From NCBI RefSeq assembly GCF_000719705.1, contig NZ_JOHO01000003.1, positions 272,115 through 336,114 of the forward strand: a stretch of 64,000 nt of DNA, read 5' to 3'. Under the pieces are notes generated by a model. The model was not told the origin of the DNA. It saw only the letters and a program-made list of their open reading frames with translations, and did not search any database. Shown one piece after another: positions 1-11,006 of this stretch. The position numbers and the translations under genes are program-made. How positions within the stretch are numbered: the stretch's first letter is position 1; each line of letters starts with the position of its first letter. Source of the DNA: Streptomyces sp. NRRL S-350 (GTDB taxonomy: Bacteria > Actinomycetota > Actinomycetes > Streptomycetales > Streptomycetaceae).

Positions 1-38
1 TGTCAGGACTCACTCACTGAAAAGCGAAGGCTACGACC

Positions 39-482
39 GTGCGTACGTACAGCCCCAAGCCCGGCGACGTCCAGCGTCAGTGGCACGTCATCGACGCGAC
101 CGACGTCGTGCTCGGCCGCCTGGCCTCCCAGGCCGCCAACCTCCTCCGGGGCAAGCACAAGGCGATCTACGCGCCGCACGTTGACACTGGTGACTTCGTC
201 ATCATCATCAACGCCGACAAGGTGCACCTGTCCGGTAACAAGAAGACCCAGAAGCTGGCCTACCGCCACTCGGGCTTCCCGGGCGGTCTGCGCTCGGTGC
301 GCTACGACGACCTGCTGGCGAACAACCCGGAGAAGGCCGTCGAGAAGGCCATCAAGGGCATGATCCCCAAGAACAGCCTGGGCCGTCAGATGCTCTCGAA
401 GCTGAAGGTCTACTCGGGCGACCAGCACCCGCACGCTGCCCAGCAGCCGGTGCCGTTCGAGATCACCCAGGTCGCGCAGTAA
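39..482 (+). CDS. rplM: 50S ribosomal protein L13
   Basis: This is L13, a structural protein of the 50S subunit that binds 23S rRNA early in assembly. The 147-residue product is full length for the family and shows the N-terminal [16 protein letters not shown] segment and the [18 protein letters not shown] core. The GTG at 39 is chosen because the usual actinobacterial start [11 protein letters not shown] follows directly and a GAAGG box sits eight bases upstream. rpsI follows after 45 bases, the universal L13-S9 pair, so the two are cotranscribed. The promoter lies left of the window. Confidence 0.98.
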   Translation: MRTYSPKPGDVQRQWHVIDATDVVLGRLASQAANLLRGKHKAIYAPHVDTGDFVIIINADKVHLSGNKKTQKLAYRHSGFPGGLRSVRYDDLLANNPEKAVEKAIKGMIPKNSLGRQMLSKLKVYSGDQHPHAAQQPVPFEITQVAQ

Positions 483-527
483 TTCGGCCACCAAGCCCCC
501 CAACACTGAAAAGAGCTGAGGAACATC

Positions 528-1031
528 GTGGCCGAGACCACTGAAACCCTTGAGGTCGACTTCGACGAGACCGTCGTCGAGGGCGAGTACACCTCCGAGG
601 AGAGCTACACCTCCGAGTCGCTGGCCGGCCGCTTCGGCGAGGCCGTCCCCGGCGCCGGCCTGGGCCGTCGCAAGGAGGCGATCGCCCGCGTGCGCATCGT
701 CCCCGGCACCGGCGTCTGGAAGATCAACGGTCGCACCCTCGAGGGCTACTTCCCCAACAAGGTGCACCAGCAGACCGTGAACGAGCCCTTCAAGCTCCTC
801 GAGCTGGACGGCCGTTACGACGTCGTCGCCCGCATCACCGGCGGCGGCGTGTCCGGCCAGGCCTACGCGCTGCGCCTCGGCGTGGCCCGTGCCCTGAACG
901 AGGCCGACGTGGACAACAACCGCGGCGCGCTGAAGAAGGCCGGCTTCCTGACCCGTGACGCCCGCGCCGTCGAGCGCAAGAAGGCCGGTCTGAAGAAGGC
1001 CCGCAAGGCGCCGCAGTACAGCAAGCGCTAA
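528..1031 (+). CDS. rpsI: 30S ribosomal protein S9
   Basis: This is S9 of the 30S head, whose basic C-terminal tail reaches the P-site tRNA. The protein has 167 residues: about 40 acidic residues at the N terminus, an extension usual in actinobacteria, then the conserved core with [17 protein letters not shown] and the C-terminal tail ending KAPQYSKR. The GTG at 528 has an AGCTGAGGA ribosome-binding site just upstream. It is the second and last gene of the rplM operon, closed by the hairpin at 1088-1124. Confidence 0.98.
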   Translation: MAETTETLEVDFDETVVEGEYTSEESYTSESLAGRFGEAVPGAGLGRRKEAIARVRIVPGTGVWKINGRTLEGYFPNKVHQQTVNEPFKLLELDGRYDVVARITGGGVSGQAYALRLGVARALNEADVDNNRGALKKAGFLTRDARAVERKKAGLKKARKAPQYSKR

Positions 1032-1087
1032 TCGCGTCCCCGGGGGTGCGGCCCGCCCTGGCGGTGCACCCCCTGGATGCGCGAAAC

Positions 1088-1124
1088 CGTCGCCCCGGAG
1101 TACCACGTGTACTCCGGGGCGACG
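1088..1124 (+). terminator. terminator of the rplM-rpsI operon
   Basis: A perfect 16-bp stem (arms 1088-1103 and 1109-1124) closes a 5-base loop 56 bases after the rpsI stop. No T tract follows, as is common for actinobacterial terminators. Confidence 0.85.
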
Positions 1125-1195
1125 TGTTCCCCGGCTACTGTGCGGCGGCCGGGATCATCGGTTGGGTTCCGAACAGTGGTGATGGAGGACGGACA

Positions 1196-2560
1196 GTGGG
1201 ACGACTCTTCGGTACGGACGGCGTACGCGGGGTGGCCAACGAGGGACTGACGGCGGAGCTCGCGCTCGGACTGTCGGTCGCGGCCGCGCACGTGCTCGGC
1301 GAGGCCGGTGCCTTCGACGGCCACCGGCCGGTCGCGGTGGTCGGCCGTGACCCGCGTGCCTCGGGGGAGTTCCTGGAAGCCGCCGTCATCGCCGGTCTGG
1401 CCAGCGCCGGCGTCGACGTGCTGCGGGTCGGCGTCCTGCCCACCCCGGCCGTGGCCTACCTCACCGGCGCGCTCGGCGCCGACTTCGGCGTGATGCTGTC
1501 CGCCAGCCACAACGCCATGCCGGACAACGGCATCAAGTTCCTCGCGCGCGGCGGCCACAAGCTGGACGACCGGATCGAGGACGCGATCGAGGCCCACTAC
1601 CGCAAGCACACGCTGGGCGAGGAGGACTGGAACCGCCCGACCGGCGCCGCCGTCGGACGGGTCCGCGAGTACACCGAGGGCTTCGACAAGTACGTCGCCC
1701 ACCTGATCGGCGTACTGCCCAACCGCCTGGACGGCGTGAAGGTCGTCATCGACGGCGCCCACGGCGCGGCCGCCTACGTCGCCCCCGAGGCCTTCGCCCG
1801 GGCCGGCGCCGAGGTCGTCCACACCCTGGGGGCCGAGCCCACCGGCCTCAACATCAACGACGGCGTCGGCTCCACCCACCTGGACCGGCTGCGCGTCGCG
1901 ATGAAGGAGTACCAGGCCGACTTCGGCATCGCCCTCGACGGCGACGCCGACCGCTGCCTGGCCGCCGACGCCGACGGCAACGAGGTGGACGGCGACCAGA
2001 TCATCGCCATCCTCGCGGTCTCGATGAAGGAGGCCGGCACCCTGCGCGGCAACACCGCGGTGGCCACCGTCATGTCCAACCTCGGCTTCAAGCTGGCGAT
2101 GGAGCGCGAGGGCATCGACCTGGTGGAGACCGCCGTCGGCGACCGCTACGTGCTGGAGGCGATGAAGGAGCACGGCTTCGCGCTGGGCGGCGAGCAGTCC
2201 GGCCACGTCATCCTGCTGGACCACGCCACCACCGGCGACGGCACCCTCACCGGCCTGATGCTGGGCGCCCGCCTGGCCGCGACCAAGCAGCCGCTGGCCG
2301 ACCTGGCCGCCGTGATGACCCGGCTGCCGCAGGTGCTGATCAACGTCAAGGGCGTCGACAAGAGCCGGGTCGCCACCAGCCCCGAGCTGGCGGCCGCCGT
2401 CGCCGCGGCCGAGGTCCAGCTGGGCGCCACCGGCCGGGTGCTGCTGCGCTCGTCCGGCACCGAGCCGCTGGTCCGGGTGATGGTCGAGGCCGCCGACGCG
2501 GTGCAGGCCGAGGCCGTCGCGCAGCGGCTGGCCGAAGCGGTGCGCACCCACCTGGGCTGA
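1196..2560 (+). CDS. glmM: phosphoglucosamine mutase
   Basis: GlmM converts glucosamine-6-phosphate to glucosamine-1-phosphate in the cytoplasm, on the route to UDP-GlcNAc and peptidoglycan. The GTG at 1196 gives 454 residues, the family length, and is preceded by GGAGGAC at about seven bases; the open frame continues upstream but lacks homology. Visible motifs are N-terminal [11 protein letters not shown], the phospho-serine loop SASHN (residues 102-106), the Mg-binding DGDADR (248-253), the GGEQSGH sugar-binding loop and [12 protein letters not shown] near the C terminus. glmS, the preceding step, lies 1.2 kb downstream beyond the oppositely oriented coaA. Confidence 0.97.
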   Translation: MGRLFGTDGVRGVANEGLTAELALGLSVAAAHVLGEAGAFDGHRPVAVVGRDPRASGEFLEAAVIAGLASAGVDVLRVGVLPTPAVAYLTGALGADFGVMLSASHNAMPDNGIKFLARGGHKLDDRIEDAIEAHYRKHTLGEEDWNRPTGAAVGRVREYTEGFDKYVAHLIGVLPNRLDGVKVVIDGAHGAAAYVAPEAFARAGAEVVHTLGAEPTGLNINDGVGSTHLDRLRVAMKEYQADFGIALDGDADRCLAADADGNEVDGDQIIAILAVSMKEAGTLRGNTAVATVMSNLGFKLAMEREGIDLVETAVGDRYVLEAMKEHGFALGGEQSGHVILLDHATTGDGTLTGLMLGARLAATKQPLADLAAVMTRLPQVLINVKGVDKSRVATSPELAAAVAAAEVQLGATGRVLLRSSGTEPLVRVMVEAADAVQAEAVAQRLAEAVRTHLG

Positions 2561-2574
2561 GCTCCCGCACACGC

Positions 2575-2606
2575 CGAAGGCCCCCGCCGCTCGGCGGGGG
2601 CCTTCG
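2575..2606. terminator. terminator between convergent glmM and coaA
   Basis: A perfect 14-bp GC-rich stem (2575-2588 with 2593-2606) and 4-base loop lie 14 bases after the glmM stop. The stretch 2607-2698 that follows holds only short imperfect GGTGCTCGGG-type repeats before the coaA stop. Confidence 0.85.
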
Positions 2607-2698
2607 CGGTGCTCGGGGCCGGTGCTCGGGGCTGGTGCTCGGGTCCGGTGCCAAGAGCCGGGGCTCGGGGCCCCGGGAGCGCGGCGGCTGACGGCGGC

Positions 2699-3694
2699 TC
2701 AGAGCTTGCGCAGCAGCGCCCGGCGGACCTTGTGGTCCCCGCCCTTCTGCAGGATCAGGGTGGCCCGGCCGCGGGTCGGCAGCACGTTCTCCAGCAGGTT
2801 GGGCTTGTTGATGGTGCGCCAGACCTGACGGCCGTACTCCATCGCTTCCTCCTCCGGCACTTCGGTGAAGCGGCGGAAGTAGGAGTTCGGGTCCTGGAAG
2901 GCCGTCTCCCGCAGCTTGCGGAAGCGGTCCAGGTACCAGTGCTCGATGTCGTCCGTCCGGGCGTCGACGTAGATCGAGAAGTCGAAGTAGTCGGCGACCG
3001 CGAGGCGGGTGCGGCCGTCGGTGCCGGGCAGCGCCGGCTGGAGGACGTTCAGGCCCTCGACGATCAGGATGTCCGGGCGCTCCACCGTCAGCCGCTCGTC
3101 CGGCACGATGTCGTACACCAGGTGCGAGTAGACCGGGGCGCTGAGCCGCTCCTTGCCGGCCTTCACGTCCGCGACGAAGCGCGTCAGCGCCCGGCGGTCG
3201 TACGACTCGGGGAAGCCCTTGCGGGCCATCAGGCCGCGGCGGCGCAGTTCGGCGTTGGGGAGCAGGAAGCCGTCGGTGGTGACCAGCTCGACCCGGGGGT
3301 GCTCGGGCCAGCGGGCGAGCAGGGCCTGCAGGAGGCGGGCGGTGGTCGACTTGCCGACGGCGACGGAGCCGGCCACGCCGATGATGAACGGCGTGCGGGT
3401 GCGCTCGGTGTCCGGGGTGTCGAGGAACGTGCCCAGCGTGCCGCGCAGTTCGTGCGTGGCGTGGATGTACAGGTTCAGCAGCCGGGACAGCGGCAGGTAG
3501 ACGTCACGGACCTCGTCCAGGTCGAGGGCTGTGCCGAGGCCGCGCAGCTGCTCCACCTCCTCGGCGGTCAGCGGCAGCGGCGTACGCTCGCGCAGCGCGC
3601 TCCACTCGGCCCGGCTGAGGTCCACGTAGGGGGACGGCGACGGGCCGGGCGTGGTGGCGCCCCGCGTACACAGTTCGGTCAGCACATGCTCCAT
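2699..3694 (-). CDS. coaA: type I pantothenate kinase
   Basis: CoaA phosphorylates pantothenate with ATP, the first and usually limiting step of coenzyme A synthesis. The 331-residue protein matches the prokaryotic type I family: the P-loop [12 protein letters not shown] is near residues 107-118, followed by [10 protein letters not shown] and the substrate-binding [14 protein letters not shown] region, and the domain ends in [19 protein letters not shown]. The ATG at 3694 is chosen because the N-terminal sequence is family-like from there. The gene is convergent to glmM and divergent from glmS with 99 bases between starts. Confidence 0.96.
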   Translation of the reverse strand: MEHVLTELCTRGATTPGPSPSPYVDLSRAEWSALRERTPLPLTAEEVEQLRGLGTALDLDEVRDVYLPLSRLLNLYIHATHELRGTLGTFLDTPDTERTRTPFIIGVAGSVAVGKSTTARLLQALLARWPEHPRVELVTTDGFLLPNAELRRRGLMARKGFPESYDRRALTRFVADVKAGKERLSAPVYSHLVYDIVPDERLTVERPDILIVEGLNVLQPALPGTDGRTRLAVADYFDFSIYVDARTDDIEHWYLDRFRKLRETAFQDPNSYFRRFTEVPEEEAMEYGRQVWRTINKPNLLENVLPTRGRATLILQKGGDHKVRRALLRKL

Positions 3695-3780
3695 TGTGAG
3701 CCGTCGCGGCGTTCACGGTCGTTGTGGTGTCGGTCACGCAGCGTTCTCCCCGGACGGGAAAACGGCCACAGAACCGCCCT

Positions 3781-3786
3781 TATGCT
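3781..3786 (+). promoter_or_regulatory. -10 box of glmS, implying a leaderless mRNA
   Basis: TATGCT ends eight bases before the glmS ATG at 3794, so transcription should begin at or within a base or two of the start codon. No Shine-Dalgarno sequence precedes the ATG, and no good -35 hexamer is visible. Inferred by eye. Confidence 0.45.
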
Positions 3787-3793
3787 GGCACGC

Positions 3794-5650
<1,857 letters not shown>

Positions 5651-5667
5651 TCCCGCGCTCGTCGGCA

Positions 5668-5710
5668 ACGGCGCCCCTGCGGTGGCTGCGTCCTACCGCA
5701 GGGGCGCCGT
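5668..5710. terminator. bidirectional terminator after glmS
   Basis: A perfect 16-bp stem (5668-5683 with 5695-5710) with an 11-base loop sits 17 bases after the glmS stop. Its right arm overlaps the stop codon of the reverse-strand gene remnant, so it can serve both directions. Confidence 0.85.
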
Positions 5711-5926
5711 GTCGAGCGCGAAGGAGAACGGGGCGGGCAGGTCGATCGACGTGCCGAACTCGACCTGGGTGCGGGTGGGGTAGTCCTCGCCCTCGGGCCG
5801 GGTGACCAGGGTGACCAGGCCGTCGCTGCGGTCGATCAGCAGACAGCACGGGACACCGGCGGCGGCGCAGCCGCGGCGCTTGGCTTCGCGGTCCTTGTGC
5901 GGGTCGGTCGACGTGGGTGTCACTCG
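5693..5926 (-). pseudogene. C-terminal remnant of a Uma2-family nuclease-like gene
   Basis: The reverse strand encodes about 78 residues that read like the last half of a Streptomyces Uma2 (DUF820, PD-(D/E)XK-like) protein: RVTPTSTDPHKDREAKRRG, then AAGVPCCLLIDRSDGLVTL, a PEGEDYPTRTQVEFGTSIDL segment and a short C-terminal tail. The first 110 or so residues normally present, including the first acidic catalytic residue, are absent; further upstream the frame runs into the nnr gene without homology. The frame could start at 6013 but shows no ribosome-binding site. I call it a 5'-truncated pseudogene from family knowledge alone. Confidence 0.6.
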
Positions 5927-6011
5927 AAAGTGTGGCGCAGGCCCGGCTCCCGCAGGGCGGTGACGCGGGCTAGCGTCGGCGGTAGCCGCGCCTGCCGAAG
6001 GAGTTCTCCCC

Positions 6012-7487
6012 ATGCGTCATGCACACCCTGTGGAAACCGTCCGGGCCGCCGAGGCCGCGCTGATGGCGCGCCTGCCGGAGGGCACCCTGATGCAGCGGGC
6101 GGCCGCCGGGCTGGCGGCGACCTGCGCCCGGCTGCTCACCGGGCGTCGGGGGCGGGTGTACGGCAGCCGGGTGGCGGTGCTGGCGGGCAGCGGGGACAAC
6201 GGGGGTGACGCCCTCTACGCCGGGGCCGCGCTGGCCCGGCGCGGGGCCCGGGTGACGGCGGTGCTGCTGACGCCGGAGAAGGCGCACCCGGGCGGTCTGG
6301 CCGCGCTGCGGGCGGCGGGCGGTCGGGTGACGGCGGAGCAGGAAGTCGGCCTGGCCGACTTCTCGCGCGCGGACCTGGTGCTGGACGGGATCGTCGGCAT
6401 CGGCGGCCGGGGCGGGCTGCGCCCCGAGGCCGTGCCGTACGCCCGGGCCGCGCGGCGCGGCGTCGTGGTCGCGGTGGACCTGCCCAGCGGGGTCGACGCC
6501 GACACCGGTGAGGTGCCCGGCGAGGCGCTGCGTGCCGACGTCACGGTCTGCTTCGGCACGTACAAGCCCGGGTTGCTGGTCGACCCGGGGGCCGCGTACA
6601 CGGGCGCCGTCCAACTGGTCGACATCGGGATCGAACTGCCGGAGGCGGACGTGACGGCCCTCCAGCACACCGACGTGGCCGCGCTGCTGCCGCTGCCGGG
6701 CGCGGAGAGCGACAAGTACCGGCGCGGTGTGGTCGGGGTGGCGGCCGGTTCGGCGCGGTACCCCGGGGCGGCGCTGCTGGCGGTCGCCGGGGCGCTGCGG
6801 GGCGGCGCGGGCGCCGTCCGGTACGTCGGCACGGCGGCCGAGGAGGTCGTACGGCGGCACCCGGAGACGCTGGTCACCGAGGGCGGGCCGGCCGGGGCCG
6901 GGCGGGTGCAGGCCTGGGTGGTCGGGCCGGGCGGCGGCGAGGGCGCACGGCAGGCACTGACCGAGGCGCTGTCCGCCGACGTCCCGGTGCTGGTGGACGC
7001 CGACGGGCTGACCGAACTGGGCCGGCTCGGCCCCGACGCCCTGGCCGGCCGCACCGCCCCCACCCTGCTCACCCCGCACACCGGCGAGGCCGCCCGGCTG
7101 CTCGCGGGCGCCGACGGCACCCCGCCGCCGGCCGCTGACGACCTGGCCGCCGCGCGGCTGGCCACCGCCCGCCGGCTGGCGGCCGCCTACCGCGCGACCG
7201 TGCTGCTGAAGGGCTCGACCACGGTGGTCGCCGACCCGGGCGGCGCCGTCCGGGTCAACCCCACCGGCACCTCCTGGCTGGCCACCGCCGGCAGCGGCGA
7301 CGTCCTGGCCGGCCTGGCGGGCTCGCTCCTGGCGGCGGGCCTCCCGCCGCTGGACGCCGCGTCGGTGGCCGCCTACCTGCACGGCCTGGCGGGCCGCGAG
7401 GCGGCGGGCGAGCCGGGCGCCCCGGTGACGGCCCTGGCGGTGGCCGAGGCATTGCCCGCCGTGTGGCGGGCGGTGCGCGGGGCCTGA
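6012..7487 (+). CDS. nnr: bifunctional NAD(P)H-hydrate epimerase / ADP-dependent dehydratase
   Basis: This cytoplasmic metabolite-repair enzyme epimerises damaged NAD(P)HX and dehydrates the S form back to NAD(P)H with ADP. The 491 residues contain an N-terminal YjeF_N domain (about 1-215, with GSGDNGGDALYAG) and a C-terminal ribokinase-like dehydratase domain (about 225-490, with LLKGSTTVVADP and the AGSGDVLAGLAGSLLAAG nucleotide loop). The ATG at 6012 has AAGGAG nine bases upstream. alr follows after 242 bases, a neighbourhood also usual in related genomes. Confidence 0.94.
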   Translation: MRHAHPVETVRAAEAALMARLPEGTLMQRAAAGLAATCARLLTGRRGRVYGSRVAVLAGSGDNGGDALYAGAALARRGARVTAVLLTPEKAHPGGLAALRAAGGRVTAEQEVGLADFSRADLVLDGIVGIGGRGGLRPEAVPYARAARRGVVVAVDLPSGVDADTGEVPGEALRADVTVCFGTYKPGLLVDPGAAYTGAVQLVDIGIELPEADVTALQHTDVAALLPLPGAESDKYRRGVVGVAAGSARYPGAALLAVAGALRGGAGAVRYVGTAAEEVVRRHPETLVTEGGPAGAGRVQAWVVGPGGGEGARQALTEALSADVPVLVDADGLTELGRLGPDALAGRTAPTLLTPHTGEAARLLAGADGTPPPAADDLAAARLATARRLAAAYRATVLLKGSTTVVADPGGAVRVNPTGTSWLATAGSGDVLAGLAGSLLAAGLPPLDAASVAAYLHGLAGREAAGEPGAPVTALAVAEALPAVWRAVRGA

Positions 7488-7539
7488 CGGGGCGGGTCCG
7501 GGCCGACGGGCCGGGCGGCGGCGGGCGGCGGCGGGGCGG

Positions 7540-7570
7540 CCGGGCAGCCGGGCAGCCGGGCAGCCGGGCG
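7540..7570. repeat. 8-bp tandem repeat upstream of alr
   Basis: About three and a half copies of GGGCAGCC stand in tandem in the 242-base nnr-alr spacer. Nothing else in the spacer is recognisable except GC-rich low-complexity sequence. Confidence 0.7.
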
Positions 7571-7729
7571 GCGGCGGGCGCGCGGAACCGGGCGGTCCGC
7601 ATCCGGCGTCCGAACGAGGAGGTGACGAGCGGTTCGCCGCCGGTCGGCGCGGAGGGGGCCCCGGCCGTCGGCCGCCGCGCCGATGGGCCGTTCGGCGAGG
7701 ACTCCGGGACGTCTGGGAGACTGACCCTG

Positions 7730-8929
7730 ATGACAACTGCGAACACGACCGGCACAGCCACCCTGACCGACGGCGTCCGTGCCGAGGCGACCATCGATCT
7801 CGCCGCCCTGCGCGGCAACCTCGCGGCGCTGCGCGAGCGCGTCGGCAGCGCGGCGGTGATGCTCGCGGTCAAGGCGGACGCCTACGGCCACGGCGCGGTC
7901 GAGTGCGCCCGGGAGGCGGTCGCCGACGGGATCGGCTGGCTCGGCTGCGCGACGCCCGACGAGGCGCTGGCGCTGCGGGCCGCGGGCATCGGCCCGGAGC
8001 GCGCCCGCATCCTGTGCTGGCTGTGGACGCCCGGCGGGCCGTGGGCCGAGGCGCTGCGCGCGGACCTGGACATCTCGGTCAGCGGCCAGTGGGCGCTGGA
8101 GGAACTGCTGTCGGCCGTCCGCGGGACCGGTCTCCCGGCCCGCGTGCACCTGAAGGTCGACACCGGCCTCGGCCGCAACGGCTGCCAGCCGCACGACTGG
8201 CCGCAGCTGGTGGCCGCCGCCCGTCGCGCCGAGGCCGAGGGGCTGCTCAGGGTCGTCGGCGTCTGGTCGCACTTCGCCGCCGCCGACGAGCCCGGCCACC
8301 CGTCGATCCGGGCCCAGCTGGACTCCTACCGCGCCGCGCTGGCCGCGGTCGAGGCGGCCGGGCTGCGCCCCGAGGTCAGGCACCTGGCGAACTCGCCGGC
8401 CGCCCTGCTGCTGCCGGAGTCGCACTTCGACCTGGTGCGTACGGGCCTGGCCGCGTACGGGCTGTCACCGGTGCCGGGGGTGGGCTCGCCGGCCGACTTC
8501 GGGCTGCGCCCGGTGATGTCGCTGTCCGCGCGGCTGGCGCTGGTCAAGCAGGTCCCCGGCGGGCACGGGGTCAGCTACGGCCACCACTACACGACGCCCG
8601 GCCCGACCACCCTGGGCCTGGTCCCGATCGGTTACGGCGACGGCGTGCCCCGGCACGCCAGCGGTACCGGTCCGGTGCAGATCGACGGCAAGTGGCGCAC
8701 GGTGGCCGGCCGGGTGGCGATGGACCAGTTCGTGGTGGACCTGGGCGGCGACACCCCGGCGGTCGGCGACGAGGCGCTCCTGTTCGGCAACGGCGAGCGC
8801 GGCGAGCCGACCGCCGAGGACTGGGCCCGCGCCTGCGGCACCATCTCGTACGAGATCGTCACCCGGATCGGTGCCCGGGTGCCCCGCCGGTACCTGGGCG
8901 GCAGCCACGCCGAGGGCCTCCCGGCATGA
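7730..8929 (+). CDS. alr: alanine racemase
   Basis: Alr interconverts L- and D-alanine with PLP and supplies D-Ala for peptidoglycan. The ATG at 7730 gives 399 residues, the family length; the open frame extends upstream but without homology. The PLP lysine lies in AVKADAYGHGA (Lys48) and the second catalytic base in HGVSYGHHY (Tyr283). Other family signatures are VKVDTGLGRNG-like KVDTGLGRNGCQ, the VPIGYGDGVPR loop and GRVAMDQFVVDLG. Its TGA overlaps the ATG of the next gene (ATGA), so the two are translationally coupled. Confidence 0.97.
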   Translation: MTTANTTGTATLTDGVRAEATIDLAALRGNLAALRERVGSAAVMLAVKADAYGHGAVECAREAVADGIGWLGCATPDEALALRAAGIGPERARILCWLWTPGGPWAEALRADLDISVSGQWALEELLSAVRGTGLPARVHLKVDTGLGRNGCQPHDWPQLVAAARRAEAEGLLRVVGVWSHFAAADEPGHPSIRAQLDSYRAALAAVEAAGLRPEVRHLANSPAALLLPESHFDLVRTGLAAYGLSPVPGVGSPADFGLRPVMSLSARLALVKQVPGGHGVSYGHHYTTPGPTTLGLVPIGYGDGVPRHASGTGPVQIDGKWRTVAGRVAMDQFVVDLGGDTPAVGDEALLFGNGERGEPTAEDWARACGTISYEIVTRIGARVPRRYLGGSHAEGLPA

Positions 8930-10239
8930 CCGACGCACCGACCGGGGACGGAGCGGTCGCGGCGGTGGCCAAGGCGGCCGGCGCGGCCACCGGGGTGAGC
9001 CGGGCGGGCGTGATCGGGATCTCCGTCGGCGTGCTGGCGGCCGGGGCGGCCGCCGGGGTGGCGATAGAGCGGCTGACCGTCGGCCGGGCGACGCGCCGCC
9101 GGGCCCGCGCCGAGCTGGACGCGAGCGCCCCGTACGGCTCGCTGCGCGGACGCCCGAGGACGGTGGCGGCGCCGGACGGCACCGAGCTGTACGTCGAACT
9201 GGACGGCACCGGCTGGGCGGAGCCCGAGACCCCCGACAGCGCGGACGGCGCCGACAGGCCCGACAGCGCCGAGAGTTCCGACGGCCCGGAGCGCCCCGGA
9301 GGCGGCCCGGCGGGTGGCGGCGCCGAGCCGCTGACCGTGGTGTTCTGCCACGGCTACTGCCTCAACCAGGACAGTTGGCACTTCCAGCGGGCCGCGCTGC
9401 GCGAGGGCATGCGGTTGGTCTTCTGGGACCAGCGCAGCCACGGCCGCTCCGAGCGCTCCCGCTCGTTCCTGGCGGGCGAGCCGGCCGGCATCGACCAGTT
9501 GGGCGGCGACCTCAAAGCGGTGATCGACGCCGTCGCGCCGACCGGCCCGCTGGTGCTGGTGGGCCACTCGATGGGCGGCATGACGGTGATGGCGCTGGCC
9601 GACCAGTACCCGGAGCTGTTCCGGGAGAGGGTCGCCGGGGTCGCCCTGATCGGCACGCTCGCGGGGGACTGGAACTCGGTGAGCCTGGGACTGCCGGCGG
9701 TCGGCGCCAAGCTGTTCAAGCGGGTCGCGCCCGGCGTGGTGAGGCTGCTCGGCCGCCAGGTCGACCTGGTGGAGGCGACCAGGCGGCTGGGCTCGGACGT
9801 GACGTCCCTCTTCTACCGCAGGTTCTCCTTCGGGAGCCGGGACGTCGACCCCGGGGTGGTGCGCTTCGCCGAGCAGCTGCTGGACGCCACCCCGATCGAC
9901 GTGGTCGCCGAGTTCTACCCGGTGTTCGGCGTACACGAGAAGTTCGAGGCGCTGGCCGCCCTGCTCGGCCTGCCGACCCTGGTGCTGGCCGGGACGAAGG
10001 ACCTGCTGACGCCCTCGGCGCACAGCGAGGTGATGGCCGCGCGGCTGCCGGGCGCCGAACTGGTCCTCGCCGACGGCGCCGGACACCTGGTGATGCTGGA
10101 GCGGCCGGAGCAGGTCGACCGCGAACTCGCACTGCTGCTGCGCCGGGCCGCCGACCACGCCGGGGCCGCGCCGCTGCCCGCGGCCGTCCTCGACCTGGCC
10201 CGGGAACGGCCCGCCGAACAGGCCGCCGACCCCGCCTGA
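8926..10239 (+). CDS. membrane-anchored alpha/beta hydrolase
   Basis: The protein (437 residues) is an alpha/beta-hydrolase of unknown substrate. Residues about 27-47 form a hydrophobic segment (GVIGISVGVLAAGAAAGVAI) that should anchor it in the membrane; an acidic, Asp/Ser/Gly/Pro-rich linker follows; the catalytic domain starts near VVFCHGYCLNQDSWHF. The nucleophile elbow is GHSMGG, the acid is likely in LAGTKDLLTP and the histidine in GAGHLVMLERP, so the triad looks complete. It overlaps alr by four bases and precedes tsaE by 130, a fixed position in related actinobacteria as I remember them. Esterase or haloperoxidase-like activity cannot be told from sequence. Confidence 0.85.
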   Translation: MTDAPTGDGAVAAVAKAAGAATGVSRAGVIGISVGVLAAGAAAGVAIERLTVGRATRRRARAELDASAPYGSLRGRPRTVAAPDGTELYVELDGTGWAEPETPDSADGADRPDSAESSDGPERPGGGPAGGGAEPLTVVFCHGYCLNQDSWHFQRAALREGMRLVFWDQRSHGRSERSRSFLAGEPAGIDQLGGDLKAVIDAVAPTGPLVLVGHSMGGMTVMALADQYPELFRERVAGVALIGTLAGDWNSVSLGLPAVGAKLFKRVAPGVVRLLGRQVDLVEATRRLGSDVTSLFYRRFSFGSRDVDPGVVRFAEQLLDATPIDVVAEFYPVFGVHEKFEALAALLGLPTLVLAGTKDLLTPSAHSEVMAARLPGAELVLADGAGHLVMLERPEQVDRELALLLRRAADHAGAAPLPAAVLDLARERPAEQAADPA

Positions 10240-10369
10240 GGCTCCGCCGCACCGCCCCGACGCTCCGCCCGCCACCCCGCCCGCCGCACCGGGGCGCGGT
10301 GATGTGGCACGGTAGCGGTGGCGGCCGGTGGTCGGCACGCCGGTACGGACCGAAGGGCAAGACACGCGC

Positions 10370-10873
10370 ATGGGCTCGCACGCCACTCTCACCGTCCCCA
10401 CCCCGGAGCGGATGGGCCGGCTCGGCCGGGAGCTGGCCGCGCTGCTGCGGCCGGGGGACCTGGTGCTGCTCTCCGGCGAGCTGGGGGCGGGGAAGACCAC
10501 GCTCACCCGGGGCCTGGGGGAGGGGCTGCAGGTCCGCGGGGCGGTGACCTCGCCGACCTTCGTGATCGCCCGGGTGCACCCCTCCCTGGTCGGCGGCCCG
10601 GCCCTGGTCCACGTGGACGCGTACCGGCTGGGCGGGGACCTCGACGAGATGGAGGACCTCGACCTGGACGTCTCGCTGCCGGAGTCGGTGGTCGTGGTCG
10701 AGTGGGGCGAGGGCAAGGTCGAGCGCCTGTCCGAGGACCGGCTGGAGGTCCGGATCGAGCGGGCCCTGGGCGGCGCCGACGACGCCGGGGACGACCAGGA
10801 CCCGCGCCGGGTGCTGCTGACCGGCATCGGCCCGCGCTGGGCGGACGCCGGGCTGGCGGCGCTGGCCGAGTAG
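10370..10873 (+). CDS. tsaE: tRNA t6A biosynthesis ATPase TsaE
   Basis: TsaE is the small ATPase that cycles the TsaB-TsaD complex installing threonylcarbamoyl on A37 of ANN-decoding tRNAs. The ATG at 10370 gives 167 residues with the P-loop GELGAGKTT (36-44), the TSPTFVI switch region and the HVDAYRLGG and VVVVEWGEGK motifs. An in-frame start 42 bases upstream would add residues without homology. GAAGGG, about 13 bases before the ATG, is a weak ribosome-binding site. tsaB, rimI and tsaD follow 1 kb downstream after two unrelated small genes. Confidence 0.93.
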   Translation: MGSHATLTVPTPERMGRLGRELAALLRPGDLVLLSGELGAGKTTLTRGLGEGLQVRGAVTSPTFVIARVHPSLVGGPALVHVDAYRLGGDLDEMEDLDLDVSLPESVVVVEWGEGKVERLSEDRLEVRIERALGGADDAGDDQDPRRVLLTGIGPRWADAGLAALAE

Positions 10874-10912
10874 GAGCGCCGGCGGCCGCGGCGCGTCGCG
10901 ACTCGCCGACAC

Positions 10913-10935
10913 CTTGCCGACAGGCTGTCGGCAAG
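10913..10935 (+). terminator. hairpin after tsaE
   Basis: A perfect 10-bp stem (10913-10922 with 10926-10935) with a 3-base loop begins 40 bases after the tsaE stop. It could end tsaE transcription; as it also lies 44 bases before the iron-box-like element, an operator role is possible. Confidence 0.6.
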
Positions 10936-10978
10936 ATGTTGCGGGCGGGGCGCCGGGCGTGGTGGGATGGGTGCTGCG

Positions 10979-10994
10979 GTTAGGTCTGCCTAAC
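10979..10994 (+). promoter_or_regulatory. iron-box-like palindrome (DmdR/IdeR type)
   Basis: The perfect inverted repeat GTTAGG-TCTG-CCTAAC lies 12 bases before the ATG of the small gene at 11007. Read as a 19-mer from 10980 it agrees with the IdeR/DmdR consensus TTAGGTTAGGCTAACCTAA at 13 positions, with both half-site cores intact. Its place, over or just after the expected start site, fits iron-dependent repression. Confidence 0.5.
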
Positions 10995-11006
10995 TAGGGA
11001 GGCGCC

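Noticed and set aside
1046..1195. N-terminal extension of glmM
   Set aside because: It would include the rpsI terminator hairpin and lacks homology; the GTG at 1196 has a good ribosome-binding site and starts at the conserved GRLFGTDG.
2608..2660. GGTGCTCGGGGCC-type repeats between glmM and coaA
   Set aside because: Only two or three imperfect copies in GC-rich intergenic sequence, with no sign of function.
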